Source of the DNA: CG2-30-51-40 sp041753575
GTDB taxonomy: Bacteria; Desulfobacterota; DSM-4660; Desulfatiglandales; Desulfatiglandaceae
Direction of reading: 5' to 3'
DNA length: 64,000 nt
Assembly (NCBI GenBank): GCA_041753575.1
Contig: JBGSUA010000128.1
Location: 1 to 64,000, forward strand
In this document: positions 35,701 to 43,532 of the stretch, piece after piece
How the letters are laid out: every line of letters starts with the position of its first letter
How positions within the stretch are numbered: the first letter of the stretch is position 1
Translations under genes and position numbers: made by a program
Notes under the pieces: generated by a model
The model's database searches: none
Seen by the model: the letters and a program-made list of their open reading frames with translations, nothing else
Told to the model about the DNA's origin: nothing

Positions 35701-36238
35701 TCTCCATAGAGGTGCGGAATCCGTCAAAGAAATGCACAAAAGGAAGCCTGGCCCTTATAGCGGCGAGATGCGATACAAGCGCGAGGTCCATAACCTCCTG
35801 GGGGGATGCCGAGGCAAGGAGGGAAAAGCCCGTCTGCCTCACGGCGTTGATGTCTGAATGATCTCCGAATATTGATAGGGCATGACCTGCTATGGCACGG
35901 GCCGAAACATGGAATACGCAAGGCAGAAGTTCACCTGCTATCTTGTACATATTTGGAATCATGAGGAGCAGCCCTTGGGAGGCCGTAAAGGTGGTGGAAA
36001 GCGCGCCCGCAGAAAGGGCTCCGTGGACAGCGCCTGCGGCACCTGCCTCGGACTGCATCTCCACTACCTTCAGCACCTGACCGAAGATATTTTTCCGGCC
36101 GTGGGCGGCCCACTCGTCGCAGTACTCCCCCATAGAGCTTGACGGAGTAATAGGATAAATGGCTGTCACGTCACTCAGGGCATACGCCACGTGAGCCGCG
36201 GCCTCGTTTCCCTCAAGAGTCTTAAAGTTTCCTTTCAT
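32705..36238 (-). CDS. nifJ: Pyruvate:ferredoxin (flavodoxin) oxidoreductase
   Basis: Oxidises pyruvate with CoA to acetyl-CoA and CO2, reducing ferredoxin. 1177 residues, single-chain form. Order: pyruvate domain (ITPSSSMGEYCDEWAAHG), middle domain, two [4Fe-4S] ferredoxin motifs (CIQCNQCSFVCP and CTGCGNCAHVCP), then the TPP domain with CAGCGETPYIKV, GGDGWAYDIGYGGLDHVLA and the fourth cluster cysteines. Oxygen-sensitive enzyme of anaerobes. Single-gene transcript with its own promoter and terminator. Confidence 0.97.
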   Translation of the reverse strand: MKGNFKTLEGNEAAAHVAYALSDVTAIYPITPSSSMGEYCDEWAAHGRKNIFGQVLKVVEMQSEAGAAGAVHGALSAGALSTTFTASQGLLLMIPNMYKIAGELLPCVFHVSARAIAGHALSIFGDHSDINAVRQTGFSLLASASPQEVMDLALVSHLAAIRARLPFVHFFDGFRTSMEIQKIEMIDYEEMASLVDWDAIEEFREKALNPEYPQLRGTAQNPDIFFQNREASSPFYARVPHIVQEEMDKVSELVGRPYHLFDYVGDPEADRVIVSMASSCEVINETVNYLNKLGERVGLLKVRLYHPFSAEHFLRVLPATAERIAVLDRIKAPGALGEPLYQDVCTVFEEKGMLPVIVGGRYGLGSKDLTPTMVKAVFDNMNGMAPKNHFTVGINDDVSHSSLPLPEPIDTAVEGTVRCKFWGLGADGTVGANKNTIKIIGENTDMYAQGYFAYDAKKSGGITVSHLRFSPEAIQSPYLLTNADFIACHNPAFVNEYDILEGIRAGGTFLLNAPWSLKQMDKELPDNMKRTIALKKLNFYVIDAVKIATELGLGGRINMIMQASFFKISNVLPPDKAVGYMKDAIKKTYGKKGEKVVKMNWEAVDKTVGAIVKVKVPASWGKAGREAYEDRDEPEFVSEVMRPMLAQHGDKLPVSAMPPDGIFPTGTTKYEKRGIALNIPEWQPDNCIQCNQCSFVCPHAVIRPVLAKEEDLKGAPKGFITVETKGKELKGYRYRIQVSPLDCTGCGNCAHVCPAKNKALIMKPLGTQKDEQVPNHLFSLELPPVEDPIPVTSVKGSQFRQPLFEFSGACAGCGETPYIKVVTQIFGDRMLVANATGCSSIYGGSAPSCPYTVNHEGHGPAWANSLFEDNAEYGFGMELGVSQRRAKLADFVREAMETEKEGELFNALKEWLENMDDGDKSKKIGRDVVRLIEAKFYDSKGEVPACFLEILDRRDYLTKKSIWIIGGDGWAYDIGYGGLDHVLAMGRDVNVLVLDTEVYSNTGGQASKSTPTGAVAKFTAAGKPTRKKDLGMIAMTYGYIYVAAVAMGANKNQYLKALLEAESYPGPSLIIAYSPCINHGINMSLSQEEELRAVEAGYWILYRYDPRLKEQGKNPLMLDSKEPTGNFRDFLMGEVRYSSLTRTFPEQAEELFKKAEAEMKERVATYKRLAGVEGATA

Positions 36239-36490
36239 GAAATTCTTCCTTTCTTTCCTGTGCGCAGGACAATCGTTTATAATTTGAGCTATAGTATCAG
36301 TTAGATATTAATGATTAAATTAGCTGCTCTATCCATTCATGTCAAGGAAACATTCAAGGCACAGCAATGTAAAGAGTGAGCTAATTATGGATAAAGGATG
36401 GTATCCGATTACAGGGGATGGAGCCTCTCAGGGGCCTTGCTCTTGAGAAAGGAAATCGTTTAAGTCGGACCTGGAACTAATTGCACAGCC
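36239..36490. other. 252-bp nifJ upstream region
   Basis: AT-rich. Holds the nifJ promoter; no gene or further dyad seen. Confidence 0.6.
36317..36345 (-). promoter_or_regulatory. Sigma70 promoter of nifJ
   Basis: Minus strand: TTGACA, 17-nt spacer, TAATTT, about 80 bp before the ATG. Near consensus. Confidence 0.75.
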
Positions 36491-37363
36491 CTATTCATTT
36501 CCTTCATGGGCATGCTCCAATGCTTCCCAAACCTCCTTGGTTGCAAGCGCGCCAAGGGAGTCAGGATCATATTCCACAACGGTCTTTTCATGGATCATGG
36601 CCATAGTAAATACCGGATCAAATGGAATGCGACCCACTACCGGCAGGCCGCTTTCTTTACAAAAGTCTTCGATTTTCGCACTTTGCTGAAGGTTAAGATC
36701 GTGTTTGTTGATGGCCACCATGGCAGGCACCCTGAAATGGTCGGCAAGGCTTACCACCCGCTGCATGTCGTGTATCCCTGCGACTGTAGGCTCCGTCACA
36801 ACCAGAACTGCGCTTGCCCCTCCGATGGATGCTATCACAGGACAGCCCACACCTGGAGGGCCGTCGGTTATGATGAGGTCCCTGTTCGTTTTACCGGCAA
36901 GCTCCTTCGCCTCCTTCCGTACAAGGCTTACAAGTTTGCCTGAGTTTTCTTCAGCTATTCCGAGCCTTGCGTGGATCATTGGGCCCATCCTTGTCCTTGA
37001 TTCATACCATTCGCCGCACGTCATTATTGGGAACTCAATTGCCTTCACAGGACAGAAATGAACGCATACCCCGCAACCCTCGCATTGAAGAGGATCAACT
37101 TCGTAAGATTCACTTATGGCGCTGAATCTGCACATATCCCGGCAGGTACCGCACTGCGTGCACAGATCCTTCATGATAACGGCCTTATGGCCTCCCTGGA
37201 AGTCTGTGCGTTTTATTATCTCCGGAACCAGGATGAGATGGAGATCAGAGGCATCCACATCCGCGTCGCAAAGAACAGCTCTTTTTGCAAGGCCTGCAAA
37301 TGCGGCAACCAGACTTGTCTTGCCGGTGCCGCCCTTTCCGCTTATGATCACGATCTCCTTCAA
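36491..37363 (-). CDS. MinD-like ATPase with two 4Fe-4S clusters (Orp-type)
   Basis: 290 residues. Deviant Walker A ISGKGGTGKTSLVAAFAGL, a ferredoxin insert with CTQCGTCRDMCRFS and CEGCGVCVHFCP, then the P-loop core (LIITDGPPGVGCPVIASIGGASAVLVVTEPT). Proteins of this type in the Desulfovibrio orange-protein cluster are thought to load or carry Fe-S/metal clusters. Last gene of the cluster; its ATG overlaps the previous stop by 4 nt. Confidence 0.92.
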   Translation of the reverse strand: MKEIVIISGKGGTGKTSLVAAFAGLAKRAVLCDADVDASDLHLILVPEIIKRTDFQGGHKAVIMKDLCTQCGTCRDMCRFSAISESYEVDPLQCEGCGVCVHFCPVKAIEFPIMTCGEWYESRTRMGPMIHARLGIAEENSGKLVSLVRKEAKELAGKTNRDLIITDGPPGVGCPVIASIGGASAVLVVTEPTVAGIHDMQRVVSLADHFRVPAMVAINKHDLNLQQSAKIEDFCKESGLPVVGRIPFDPVFTMAMIHEKTVVEYDPDSLGALATKEVWEALEHAHEGNE

Positions 37364-38214
37364 GGATTACCCACCCCCTTCTTCGCGAGTTTTCTGATGC
37401 GCTCATACAACGCTCTAAAGGCATCCTTCCATTGCGGCATGGCGTGAATAAGTAGATCCCCCCTGGAGTAAGCCTCAGCGATGTGCCGATCGAAAGGAAT
37501 CTCCATGAGCACATCTATTTTCTCTTGGCGGGCATATTCCTTTACTCCCTGGTTTCCCATGTCTGCTCTGTTTATGATCAGCCCGAAGGGTATGCCGAGA
37601 ATCCTTACCGCTTCCACCGCAAGCATGAGATCGTGAAGCCCGAATGGCGTGGGTTCGGTGACAAGTAATACAAAGTCGGCCCCCTTCATGCTGGCCACTA
37701 CCGGGCAAGAGGTCCCCGGAGGGGCGTCAATTATAGTAACGCCCGAAGGCTTTGTGTATTCACGAACCTTTCTTATCAATGGGGGCGCCATTGCCTCGCC
37801 GATCCTGAGCTTTCCATGAACAAGCTCAATGCCGTAGGCACTGCCCTTCTCTATTATCCCCAGTTCTCGCCCCGTTTCCGTTATGGCCTTTTCCGGGCAG
37901 ACCGCCATACAGCCGCCGCAGCTATGGCAGAGCTGCTCAAAGGCAAGAACCGTCTCTGCTATGACCACTATTGCCTTGAACTGACAGATCTCCGCGCAGG
38001 CTCCGCAGCGGTTGCACTTGGCCTCATCCACCAGAGGAACCGGAGTATAGACTGTTACCTTCTCATCAAAGGCGGGCTTCATGAAAAGATGCGCGTTAGG
38101 CTCTTCCACATCACAGTCCAGCAACTGCACATTCCCTTCGATCGAAAGGGCTAGATTAGTAGCGACAGTTGTCTTTCCTGTGCCTCCCTTCCCGCTTGCA
38201 ATACTTATGATCAT
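37360..38214 (-). CDS. MinD-like ATPase with two 4Fe-4S clusters, second copy
   Basis: 284 residues from ATG 38214; longer frames overlap the NifU-like gene and lack family sequence. Walker A ASGKGGTGKTTVATNLAL, ferredoxin insert CNRCGACAEICQFK and CHSCGGCMAVCP, then DAPPGTSCPVVASMKGADFVLLVTEP. Paralogue of its downstream neighbour; pairs of such ATPases are characteristic of Orp-like clusters and of archaeal/anaerobe Nbp35 relatives. Confidence 0.92.
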   Translation of the reverse strand: MIISIASGKGGTGKTTVATNLALSIEGNVQLLDCDVEEPNAHLFMKPAFDEKVTVYTPVPLVDEAKCNRCGACAEICQFKAIVVIAETVLAFEQLCHSCGGCMAVCPEKAITETGRELGIIEKGSAYGIELVHGKLRIGEAMAPPLIRKVREYTKPSGVTIIDAPPGTSCPVVASMKGADFVLLVTEPTPFGLHDLMLAVEAVRILGIPFGLIINRADMGNQGVKEYARQEKIDVLMEIPFDRHIAEAYSRGDLLIHAMPQWKDAFRALYERIRKLAKKGVGNP

Positions 38215-38221
38215 CTTGCCT

Positions 38222-38668
38222 CTATGCCTCCGCTTCCTTTCTCTGGCGCAGCATATAGTCATGCAATGCCTCCTGAAGAGAGGAAGCAGCAAGGAGAGCG
38301 CAGTGTTTCTCAGGTTCTGGCAGTCCATCCAGGCAGACTTCAATGGCATCCGCGGTTATATCAAGGAGTTCTTCCGGGCCCTTTCCGAAGGCCATCTCTG
38401 CCGCGACTGAACCACAGGCAGTTGTAGATCCGCATCCATCCGTCATAAAGGCAGCTTTACTTACTCTCTCACCTTCAAAGACGAGGAAAAACTCCATGCT
38501 GTCGCCGCACACGCCTCTGATCATCGAGTATCCGTCGGCGTCGGCAAGCCTTTCCATGAAACGGGGATTCATCCATCTTTCGATGACCTTTTCCCCATAG
38601 GACCGTCGTGTCTCCTCAAGAATCTTCTCCTGGAGGGATTCAACAAAATCATCCAGCTCAGAACTCAT
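38222..38668 (-). CDS. NifU/IscU-like Fe-S scaffold protein
   Basis: 148 residues. NifU_N family: three scaffold cysteines in GVCGDSMEFFLVF, TDGCGSTTACGS and EKHCALLAASSLQEAL. N-terminal 30 residues are helical and unlike IscU. It would assemble Fe-S clusters for the MinD-type ATPases next to it (gap 7 bp). Its presence inside the cluster supports a cluster-delivery role. Confidence 0.9.
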   Translation of the reverse strand: MSSELDDFVESLQEKILEETRRSYGEKVIERWMNPRFMERLADADGYSMIRGVCGDSMEFFLVFEGERVSKAAFMTDGCGSTTACGSVAAEMAFGKGPEELLDITADAIEVCLDGLPEPEKHCALLAASSLQEALHDYMLRQRKEAEA

Positions 38669-38689
38669 GAAACGAACATCTCCCTTTTC

Positions 38690-38947
38690 TTACCCCCTGG
38701 TCAGTGCGGCACCGCACTTGGGGCACTTCATCTCAAAGCATGGAACCCCCCTGTTGTGCGGAACCTTCTCCTTGCAAACCGGGCAAAGGCAATCTCCGCC
38801 GGGTCCCATGCCCCGGCCTCCACCCATGCCTCTTCCCTTTCCGGAGGTATCCTGCCCCCTTCCGGTGCCCTGTCCTCTTCCCTTTCCGGAGGCATCCTGC
38901 CCTCTTCCGGCGCCTTGTCCTCTTCCCTGACCCGCAAATCCAGTCAT
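38690..38947 (-). CDS. Gly/Arg-rich small zinc-ribbon protein
   Basis: 85 residues. First 50 residues are a low-complexity repeat built from GRGQ, SGKGRG and GGGRG units (two near-identical 16-residue copies). The C-terminus is a zinc ribbon: CPVCKEKVP and CPKCGAAL. Similar proteins occur next to NifX/NifB-type and Mrp genes. RNA or cluster-protein binding by the GR tail is only a guess. Confidence 0.8.
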   Translation of the reverse strand: MTGFAGQGRGQGAGRGQDASGKGRGQGTGRGQDTSGKGRGMGGGRGMGPGGDCLCPVCKEKVPHNRGVPCFEMKCPKCGAALTRG

Positions 38948-38975
38948 CTCAACACCTCCTGTTTTTGACAGTTAT

Positions 38976-40217
38976 CTAGTGGTCGCAGGCATTCTCTCCG
39001 GTTACAAGACTGCCCTTCAAGTAACTTCTGGCCATTTCTTCCGCCTCTCCCTCCTCGACACCGATAACCACCTCGATGCCGTTTTCGACAAGCATCTCCT
39101 TTGCCCTGGATCCGATTCCTCCGGCAAGCACCACATTGGCTCCCTGCTCGGCAAGCCACTTTGGAATCACTCCCGGCTCGTGCGGCGGAGGGGTAATTCT
39201 TGATGAGCCTATCACTTCCCCATCCTTGGTGCGCACAAAGGCAAACTCCTGACAGTGCCCGAAGTGGGAACAAAGACGCCCGCCCTCAAGGGGAACTGCG
39301 ATTATCTTTGCAGAATTCCCGCCGCCCGAAGGCGAGGCAATCTTTTCAGGTTTTTCTTCCTTCTTGGCGACATCCGAGCCGATAGCCTTAACAACGACAT
39401 CAACCATACTGCTGAAGGCCTTTCCGAATGCCGATTCCTTGTCAATCCGCCCTATCCCTCCCATGTCGCCCTTCTCCACAACCGCAGGATCAATAGGAAG
39501 GCTGCCAAGGAAGAGAATGCCCTCCTTTTTTGCCGTCAGCATACCGCCCTGCGTCTTGAAAAGATCAATGCTCTTGCCGCAATGGGGACATATGAGGCCG
39601 CTCATGTTCTCAACAATGCCCAGTATCTTCATATTGACGTGCCGGCAAAAATTGATGGACTTTCTGACATCGGCAAGTGAGATCTCCTGAGGAGTTGTCA
39701 CCACAAGGGCCGCTGCATCCGGGATGGTCTGGGCAACGGTAAGGGGCTCATCGCCTGTGCCCGGAGGGGAGTCAATAACAAGGTAATCAAGATCCCCCCA
39801 ATCAATATCCGAGATAAATTGCCTTATCACGCCTATCTTGAGAGGCCCTCTCCAGATGGTGGCCATATCCTTGTCCTGCCCCATCAAGGACTCGATGGAT
39901 ATGACGTCCATATTGGGAAGATATTTGATGGGCTTGGCGGTTCCTGGGACAGATCCAGGTCTGAGTGTCCCGTCAAGGCCCAAAAGCCTTGGTATGCTGG
40001 GCCCGTGCAGATCCACATCCATAAGCCCCACCCTGTATCCCCTATCGGCGAGGCTCACGGCAAGGTAGGCTGCGACGCTGCTCTTGCCCACGCCGCCTTT
40101 GCCGCTCATAACAAGAATCTTGTGAGATATGTGCCCCAGGGCATCCTTGATCCTATCGTCCTGTTCCTGATGTTCCAGATCGCGGGGTGCTGCCCCGCAG
40201 CTTTTTGAAAGACTCAT
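38976..40217 (-). CDS. Mrp/Nbp35 P-loop ATPase fused to NifX-like domain (MrpORP type)
   Basis: 413 residues. Mrp domain at 30-280: Walker A VMSGKGGVGKSSVAAYLAV, VIDSPPGTGDEPLTVAQ, and the cluster-binding CxxC in ENMSGLICPHCGKSIDLF. After a Lys/Pro-rich linker, residues 305-413 form a dinitrogenase-cofactor (NifX/NifY) domain (AKIIAVPLEGGRLCSHFGHCQEFAFV, NVVLAGGIGSRAKEML). This fusion is the hallmark of MrpORP of the Desulfovibrio orange-protein complex, which carries Fe-S and Mo/Cu-S clusters. Confidence 0.93.
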   Translation of the reverse strand: MSLSKSCGAAPRDLEHQEQDDRIKDALGHISHKILVMSGKGGVGKSSVAAYLAVSLADRGYRVGLMDVDLHGPSIPRLLGLDGTLRPGSVPGTAKPIKYLPNMDVISIESLMGQDKDMATIWRGPLKIGVIRQFISDIDWGDLDYLVIDSPPGTGDEPLTVAQTIPDAAALVVTTPQEISLADVRKSINFCRHVNMKILGIVENMSGLICPHCGKSIDLFKTQGGMLTAKKEGILFLGSLPIDPAVVEKGDMGGIGRIDKESAFGKAFSSMVDVVVKAIGSDVAKKEEKPEKIASPSGGGNSAKIIAVPLEGGRLCSHFGHCQEFAFVRTKDGEVIGSSRITPPPHEPGVIPKWLAEQGANVVLAGGIGSRAKEMLVENGIEVVIGVEEGEAEEMARSYLKGSLVTGENACDH

Positions 40218-40383
40218 AAAAAAACCTCCAATAATATTTTCTTATCCAGCTAAAAATTCAACAGTGGGACGGCAAAGAAAAAAGCCCCGGATACAAGGCG
40301 CGCACAAATGGGGACCAGCCCTCAGGGCGGCCGTCCAAGCTCAACGCGACGAAGTATATGGACTTTCTAGAAAGCCGTCATAT

Positions 40384-40743
40384 TCATCCTTCCCCATGAA
40401 GGGAATCATGTGAGCATCCCGGCATAAGGAATTCTTCCCTTAAAAGGCAACCATTCATCCAGGCATGAATTACCTTCTCCTGCGGGCCTGTGATCCAGGC
40501 AATCACCTCCAGGCCGAATGCCGAAAGCATTTCAAAAAAGGGCCGCGATATGGCTCCGCAAATAAGCGTATCAACGCCGATACTTTTCAGATACAGGCAA
40601 CGCCGGGAAGGCTCTTCCTCCCACAGCGGAGTCATAAACCGGTCTGTCTCCGTCCGGCCTTCTATCTGAACCACAAGGAGCCTGGTCGCAGTGTCGAAGA
40701 CAGGAGAAACCTTTCCCTCCCATACCGGAACGGCTATCTTCAT
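40384..40743 (-). CDS. NifX/NifB-family cluster-binding protein (Orp-like)
   Basis: 119 residues. Fold start KIAVPVWEGKVSPVFDTATRLLVVQI, then IGVDTLICGAISRPFFEML. The usual 'G-x-C-x-H' cluster residues are partly replaced; the tail ends in a His/Cys-rich segment (MPGCSHDSLH). May be a carrier for a Mo/Fe or Cu-S cluster. Between the two other NifX-type genes of the cluster. Confidence 0.85.
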   Translation of the reverse strand: MKIAVPVWEGKVSPVFDTATRLLVVQIEGRTETDRFMTPLWEEEPSRRCLYLKSIGVDTLICGAISRPFFEMLSAFGLEVIAWITGPQEKVIHAWMNGCLLREEFLMPGCSHDSLHGEG

Positions 40744-40778
40744 GGCGCGTCGCCTGTCGAAGTCACGCCGTTTCTCCT

Positions 40779-41186
40779 CTAGGGCCTGCTGCCCCCAGGA
40801 CGGCCTCCACCTCCCCGCCTTCCCGGAGTGCCGTGATGGTCTGAGACATTGGGCTCTTTTGAGGCGGCAAGTTCACCTCTCTTGTAGCGATCAACCGCCT
40901 CGCTCACCGTGCCATCCTGGCCCATTATCACGTCAATGCCCGCCGCATTGAGTGTTTTCACGGCGTTTGGTCCGCAATTGCCGGTTATCACGGCCTTAGC
41001 GCCTTTTGATGCTATGAATTGGGCCGCCTGAATTCCGGCGCCTCCACCCTGGGCAATGCTTTGATTATCAAATGACTCAAAGGTCATATTGTCCAGCTCC
41101 ACCAGCAAGAAAAACGCGCAACGTCCGAACCTGGGATCAATCTGCGCATTCAGGCTGTTCCCTGATGCGCTGACAGCTATCTTCAT
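40779..41186 (-). CDS. NifX/ORP-type cluster-binding protein
   Basis: 135 residues from ATG 41186 (GGAGG 8 nt upstream; an ATG at 41201 overlaps that ribosome-binding site and is rejected). MKIAVSASGNSLNAQIDPRFGRCAFFLLVE and AKAVITGNCGPNAVKTLNAAGIDV are classic for the family, followed by a Gly/Arg-rich tail. First gene of the sigma54-controlled cluster. Confidence 0.93.
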   Translation of the reverse strand: MKIAVSASGNSLNAQIDPRFGRCAFFLLVELDNMTFESFDNQSIAQGGGAGIQAAQFIASKGAKAVITGNCGPNAVKTLNAAGIDVIMGQDGTVSEAVDRYKRGELAASKEPNVSDHHGTPGRRGGGGRPGGSRP

Positions 41187-41239
41187 AATGCCTTCCTCCA
41201 TTAAATTCGTCTTTACCTATTCCTTGGAAGGCTTGAAAG

Positions 41240-41255
41240 AGCACTTATCGTGCCC
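41240..41255 (-). promoter_or_regulatory. Sigma54 (-24/-12) promoter of the Orp-like cluster
   Basis: Minus strand: GGGCACGATAAGTGCT against TGGCACG-N4-TTGCW. Only the first T and one T of the -12 box differ; GG-to-GC spacing is exact. About 54 bp before the first gene. Confidence 0.75.
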
Positions 41256-41357
41256 AGTATCTTAGCGCACAGTCGTCAATCTAATGCATGATCCGGGGAT
41301 TACAACAGAAAATAAATTGCGCTGCGTATGTTATGTCTGCTTGCAGAGTAGGATGTT

Positions 41358-41378
41358 GTTGCATACCCGCAATGCAAC
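41358..41378. promoter_or_regulatory. Upstream dyad 1 (activator site)
   Basis: GTTGCAT-N7-ATGCAAC, perfect arms, about 140 bp upstream of the predicted start. Confidence 0.6.
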
Positions 41379-41388
41379 GTAACTATAT

Positions 41389-41408
41389 GCATTGCAAATA
41401 TGCAATGC
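41389..41408. promoter_or_regulatory. Upstream dyad 2 (activator site)
   Basis: GCATTGCA-N4-TGCAATGC, perfect 8-bp arms. Shares the TTGCA/TGCAA half-site with dyad 1, about 30 bp away centre to centre, so both should bind the same sigma54 activator. Confidence 0.6.
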
Positions 41409-41440
41409 CATCGTGCAGAAAAAGATCAGTGTTAGAGTTT

Positions 41441-42784
41441 TTATTTCGGGACGATGATACCCAGCCTTTTCATCTTCCTCCAGAGAGTAGAAGGATGAAT
41501 GCCCAGCTCGGCCGCGGCCCTTGATCTGCTCCATCTGTTACGCTCAAGGCAGGATACCAGGAAATTCTTTTCAAGCTCTACCAAGGATGCCTTGCGGGAA
41601 CGGTCGGGTGATAACGTATCTCGGCCTTCCCGTGATCTCAGATAGTCCGGCATATGCTCCATCTCAAGGGTTTCACCCCGGCAAAGCACCACGGCATACT
41701 GAATGATGTTTTCAAGTTCACGGATATTGCCTGGGAAATCATAGGCCATGAGCACCGCCATCACTCCATCCGATATCCTATGGATGGATTTCCCGTTAAG
41801 TCCGGAAAATCTCCTCAAAAAATGCTCGGCAAGCAGAGGAACATCCTCTCTCCTTTCCCGCAGGGGAGGAAGCACAATCCGAACCACATTTATTCGATAA
41901 TAGAGATCCTTTCTGAAACTTCCTTCAGCCACAAGTTCCTCAAGGGGTCTGTTGGTTGCCGCGACAATCCTCACGTCAGCCTTTAACGGAGAGGTAGCCC
42001 CCAGCGGCTCGTAGGTCTTTTCCTGTATCATCCTCAAGAGCCTTACCTGCAGGGCCGGCGATACGTCGCCTATCTCGTCGAGGAAAATGGTCCCGCCCTC
42101 GGCAAGGGCCATGCGCCCCGGCTTGTCTTTCTTTGCATCCGTAAAGGCGCCGGCCTTGTAACCGAAAAGCTCCGACTCCAGGAGCGTGTCGGGAAGGGCT
42201 CCGCAATTCACTGTTACCATGGGGCCTTCGTGCCTGGGGCTCAAAGAGTGAATGGCCTTGGCAAAGAGTTCCTTGCCGGTTCCGCTTTCGCCGACGAGGA
42301 GCACCGTTGCCTCACTTTCAGCAACCTGCTCCATTATCCCGAAAAGGCGCATCATCTCGGAGTTTCTGCTGATTATGTCGTGGAAGGAGTGCCGCGACTC
42401 CAACTGCCTTCTTAGTTCCTCAACGATGCTCAAATCCCTGAAGGTCTCCACCCCGCCCATAATGCTTCCCTCCCGGTCCTTGAGGAGGGCCGTTGAGATG
42501 CTGACCGGAATCCTTCGCCCAGATGATGTCAGTATAAAGATGCCCTTGTTCACCACAGGAACTCCGGTTTCCATGGTCTGCCTAAGGGAGCAATGACTTT
42601 CGCAGATGCTCGCCTTGAATACATCCCAGCAGTGCCTGCCTATGGCTTCATCCCTCTTAATGCGGGTTATTTCTTCTGCCGCCCTGTTAAATGAGGTGAT
42701 CTTCCAATCGGAGTCAACGGTAAAGACCCCATCGGCTATGCTGTCGAGTATGATGTCTGTCTTATCTGCAGGTTCCTTGAGCAT
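41441..42784 (-). CDS. PAS-domain sigma54 activator of the Orp-like cluster
   Basis: 447 residues. N-terminal PAS (10-120) with a cysteine group (HCWDVFKASICESHC, residues 51-65) that could sense redox or bind a cluster. AAA+ domain: GESGTGKE 165-172, sigma54 loop GAFTDA (212-217; the usual form is GAFTGA), FLDEIGD Walker B. Fis-type HTH at the C-terminus (SRSRAAAELGIHPSTLWRKMKRL). No receiver domain, so it is not phospho-controlled. Its stop lies next to the two upstream dyads. Confidence 0.93.
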   Translation of the reverse strand: MLKEPADKTDIILDSIADGVFTVDSDWKITSFNRAAEEITRIKRDEAIGRHCWDVFKASICESHCSLRQTMETGVPVVNKGIFILTSSGRRIPVSISTALLKDREGSIMGGVETFRDLSIVEELRRQLESRHSFHDIISRNSEMMRLFGIMEQVAESEATVLLVGESGTGKELFAKAIHSLSPRHEGPMVTVNCGALPDTLLESELFGYKAGAFTDAKKDKPGRMALAEGGTIFLDEIGDVSPALQVRLLRMIQEKTYEPLGATSPLKADVRIVAATNRPLEELVAEGSFRKDLYYRINVVRIVLPPLRERREDVPLLAEHFLRRFSGLNGKSIHRISDGVMAVLMAYDFPGNIRELENIIQYAVVLCRGETLEMEHMPDYLRSREGRDTLSPDRSRKASLVELEKNFLVSCLERNRWSRSRAAAELGIHPSTLWRKMKRLGIIVPK

Positions 42785-42963
42785 GGGTGATTGAAAAGTC
42801 CTTGATTCAGCAATAAGCTAGTATTGATACCATAAGTCTTTATAAAAAATATGCTGCGTTGTAACATCTCAATAATTGGGGGGTAAAACCACTGGATTCC
42901 GGCTCCCGGATCGGGGTCCGGGACAGGCTTCGTCGGAAAGACGGAACAACCCAACTATTTGTC

Positions 42964-42983
42964 ATTCCAGCGAAAGCTGGAAT
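42964..42983. repeat. Dispersed CATTCC-GCGAAAGC-GGAAT repeat, copy 1
   Basis: ATTCCAGC-GAAA-GCTGGAAT, perfect arms. Flanked on the left by further hairpin sequence (42890-42940). Same family as the copy at 56518. Confidence 0.7.
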
Positions 42984-43061
42984 CCAGAAATATCGCGGCG
43001 AAAACAGTCGCCCCGATTTATTGAGAAGATACGCTGCGTTTTTAATATTTCAGGGAAAATT

Positions 43062-43460
43062 ATGCCAAAAAAGATACTTATTGTCGATGACGATCCGGAT
43101 GTCAGGCTGTTTCTTTCCACTCTCCTCAGAGATACGGGTTTTGAGCCTCTTGAGGCGGCGGACGGCCTTGAGGGCCTTGAGCTTGCAGCATCCGGGAACC
43201 CTTCCGTTATACTGCTTGATCTCATGATGCCTCGCAAGAGCGGCATAGCAATGCTGTCGGATCTAAACAACAACGAAAGACTTCGCCGCATCCCGGTCAT
43301 AATGGTGACCGGTGTCACAGGAGAGACAGGAATAGACCTCAATGCCTTCCTGGCCAGAGGGGCCTTTGTGCCCGCCGGAATAATCGAGAAGCCGGTTGAT
43401 CCTGATGTCCTCATCAGGACGGTGAAAAAAGCGCTTGAAGGAAGCAGTACAGATGCCTGA
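43062..43460 (+). CDS. Stand-alone receiver (REC) protein
   Basis: 132 residues from ATG 43062; sequence before it is repeat DNA, not family-like. CheY-like: KKILIVDDDPDVRLFL, phospho-acceptor D in SVILLDLMMP, then VIMVTGVTGETG and IIEKPVDPDVL. No output domain, so it passes its signal by protein contact. Followed 72 bp later by a histidine kinase that may phosphorylate it. Confidence 0.88.
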   Translation: MPKKILIVDDDPDVRLFLSTLLRDTGFEPLEAADGLEGLELAASGNPSVILLDLMMPRKSGIAMLSDLNNNERLRRIPVIMVTGVTGETGIDLNAFLARGAFVPAGIIEKPVDPDVLIRTVKKALEGSSTDA

Positions 43461-43532
43461 AAGGTATAAGATAAACGGGGAGGAAGGTTTCTCGCAGACC
43501 TGGAGCTGGAAAAGATTCCGGGAGCCCCTCCT

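Noticed and set aside
41385..41425. TGGCATTGCATATTTGC as a sigma54 promoter
   Set aside because: GG-to-GC distance is 2 nt too long; better explained as an activator dyad.
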